A DNA stretch of 64,000 bases. Origin: a bacterium (GTDB lineage: Bacteria; Verrucomicrobiota; Kiritimatiellia; CAIKKV01; CAITUY01). The position numbers and the translations under genes were made by a program. The stretch is from NCBI GenBank assembly GCA_037128595.1, contig JBAXWB010000005.1, positions 124,001 to 188,000 on the forward strand. Reading direction: 5' to 3'. Under the pieces are notes generated by a model. The model made no database searches. It was not told the origin of the DNA and saw only the letters and a program-made list of their open reading frames with translations. Positions 62,194 through 64,000 of the stretch are shown here, piece after piece (the stretch's first letter is position 1; each line of letters opens with the position of its first letter).

Positions 62194-63470
62194 GAGCCCA
62201 CCAGACTGGCCAGGGTCACTTCCTGTTCGGTACGGTCGGCCAGGGTCTTGATCCGGACGGCCCCCTTGATGAGATCATCCGGGCCGATGAACATTCCGCG
62301 CCGGAAGCCGACCTTGCCGGTTCGCCCGAAAAAGTGTTTCGGTTTCTCCGCGTGCAGCGAGACATCCACATTGGTGCCGCCTGCCCGCAAGGCGCCGGCA
62401 ATCCGGATGGCGGTGTCGCGCTGCGCGTCCTCCATGTAGGAGATCGCCAGATCCTTGCCGGCGGCAGGGTGGGGGACTTTGCCCTTCTCGGCCAGCAATT
62501 CGGCAATGACCACATCGCCGAACCCGAGTCCAACGGCGGTCATGGGTTTGCCGCCCAGATCGCCCAGCAGGTTATCGTAGCGGCCCCCGCCGAAGATGGC
62601 ACGGAGACTTCGGCCGGTGTCAAAGCCTTCAAACACGATACCCGTGTAATAGCCGAGTCCGCGGATGACGGAGATGTCAAACTTCACCATATCACTCGCG
62701 CCATACAGCTTCATGATGTCGAAAAAGCTCAGGAAATGGTCCAGGGCGGGGGTGCGTTCGCCCAGGGCGGCGATGACGCTGTCGAGGGTGTCCAATGCCA
62801 GCACCCGGAAGGCCGCCGCAATGCTCTCCTCCGAAAGGCCGTTTTCCTTGAGGAGTTTGGTGATTTCCTCATCCGGGATCTTCCCCCGCTTGTCCAGCGC
62901 GAGGAAGGTGGCGGAGTGATGCTCGCGGGGAATGCCGGATCGGGCAAGGATGTCCGACAGCAAGGCCCGGCTATTGACATGAACGCACACCTCGGTGCTA
63001 TCGAGACCGAGCAGCTTCAAGGCCTGGATGGCGGCCATCACGACTTCCGCCTCGGCCACCACGGAGGGTTCGCCCACCACATCCAGGTTCCACTGGTAAT
63101 GCTCGCGCTTGCGACCGCGGGTCATGCGCTCATACCGGAAGCACTGGGCGATGGTGAACCACTTGAGCGGGAAGGTCAGCTCGTTTTGCTTCGCCACAAT
63201 CATCCGGGCGAGGGTGGGGGTCATTTCGGCACGCAGCGCCAGTTCCCGGTCGCTTTTATCCTTGAACCAGTAAATCTGGTCCTGGATTTCCTCGCCGCCT
63301 TTACGTTTGAGCAGCTCCAGGCTTTCCACGACGCAGGCGTCGTACTGGTCGAACCCGAACCGCCGCGCGGCGGTGGACCAGGCCTCGAAGATGGCGCAAC
63401 GCAGCGCCATGTCGTCAGGATAGAAATCCCGCATGCCGCGGGGGGGGGCGAAACTGATGGGATCTGCCAT
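62190..63470 (-). CDS. hisS: Histidine--tRNA ligase
   Basis: 426 residues. Begins PRGMRDFYPDD, the usual HisRS opening; class II motif 2 is in FRYERMTRGRKREHYQWNLDVVG; the histidine loop GLGYYTGIVFE and motif 3 GGGRYDNLLG are present; the C-terminal anticodon domain starts near residue 330. Full length. Four bases separate it from the HU/IHF gene. Confidence 0.97.
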   Translation of the reverse strand: MADPISFAPPRGMRDFYPDDMALRCAIFEAWSTAARRFGFDQYDACVVESLELLKRKGGEEIQDQIYWFKDKSDRELALRAEMTPTLARMIVAKQNELTFPLKWFTIAQCFRYERMTRGRKREHYQWNLDVVGEPSVVAEAEVVMAAIQALKLLGLDSTEVCVHVNSRALLSDILARSGIPREHHSATFLALDKRGKIPDEEITKLLKENGLSEESIAAAFRVLALDTLDSVIAALGERTPALDHFLSFFDIMKLYGASDMVKFDISVIRGLGYYTGIVFEGFDTGRSLRAIFGGGRYDNLLGDLGGKPMTAVGLGFGDVVIAELLAEKGKVPHPAAGKDLAISYMEDAQRDTAIRIAGALRAGGTNVDVSLHAEKPKHFFGRTGKVGFRRGMFIGPDDLIKGAVRIKTLADRTEQEVTLASLVGS

Positions 63471-63474
63471 GGGA

Positions 63475-64000
<526 letters not shown>

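Overview
The window reads as a chromosome segment of a bacterium of the PVC superphylum, most likely Kiritimatiellota or Lentisphaerota. This rests on gene content only: several DUF4838 family secreted proteins, many SGNH/GDSL hydrolases, a neutral-ceramidase-like protein, autotransporter-associated beta-strand repeats, and LacI and AraC regulators controlling carbohydrate-type gene clusters. No 16S rRNA or other phylogenetic marker was available to me. Positions 1-53.2 kb form a very large catabolic region, 53.2-54.4 kb is a short stretch of decayed genes with one tRNA, and 54.4-64 kb is housekeeping.

Region 1 (1-21.2 kb, + strand). A DUF4838 gene cut by the left edge is followed by about fifteen co-directional, tightly packed genes: MFS transporter, creatininase-like hydrolase, AGE-type epimerase, PIG-L deacetylase, SGNH hydrolase, M24-like protein, VanX-like D,D-dipeptidase, a TPR protein fused to a DUF4838 remnant, TPR-SGNH protein, CutC, SGNH hydrolase, two-domain alpha/beta hydrolase, D-serine dehydratase, double amidohydrolase and a LacI regulator. 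A palindrome before the transporter and one before lacI match at 11 of 12 bases, so this probably is a LacI-controlled operon. The substrate is unknown; deacetylation, epimerisation and D-amino-acid steps suggest an amino-sugar or peptide-linked glycan.

Region 2 (21.2-53.2 kb, both strands). A second transporter paralogue diverges from an AraC-family regulator. Around them and before the other transcription units (TPR-SGNH protein; giant secreted repeat proteins; TPR, ceramidase-like and DUF4838 genes with two dehydrogenases; aldolase, sialidase-like and SGNH genes; two further DUF4838 genes) I find seven copies of one element: TGGTGA half-sites repeated exactly 21 bp apart, followed by a conserved tail and, in five copies, a TATAAT-like box at a fixed distance. 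This is the layout expected of an AraC-type activator and is the main discovery here: one regulator apparently ties scattered units into a single regulon of about 30 kb. An alanine racemase resembling those of Betaproteobacteria sits inside this region.

Region 3 (53.2-54.5 kb) holds a strong bidirectional terminator, remnants of a Phd-like antitoxin and of a type I restriction HsdR C-terminus, a long hairpin, and tRNA-Gly(CCC) flanked by 20-bp inverted repeats.

Region 4 (54.5-64 kb, - strand) has glmM, a GlmU-like acetyltransferase and glmS for UDP-GlcNAc synthesis, then (transcribed from the right edge) proS, an HU/IHF gene, hisS, a metallo-beta-lactamase fold hydrolase and a P2A-type cation ATPase, with several 4-bp ATGA overlaps.
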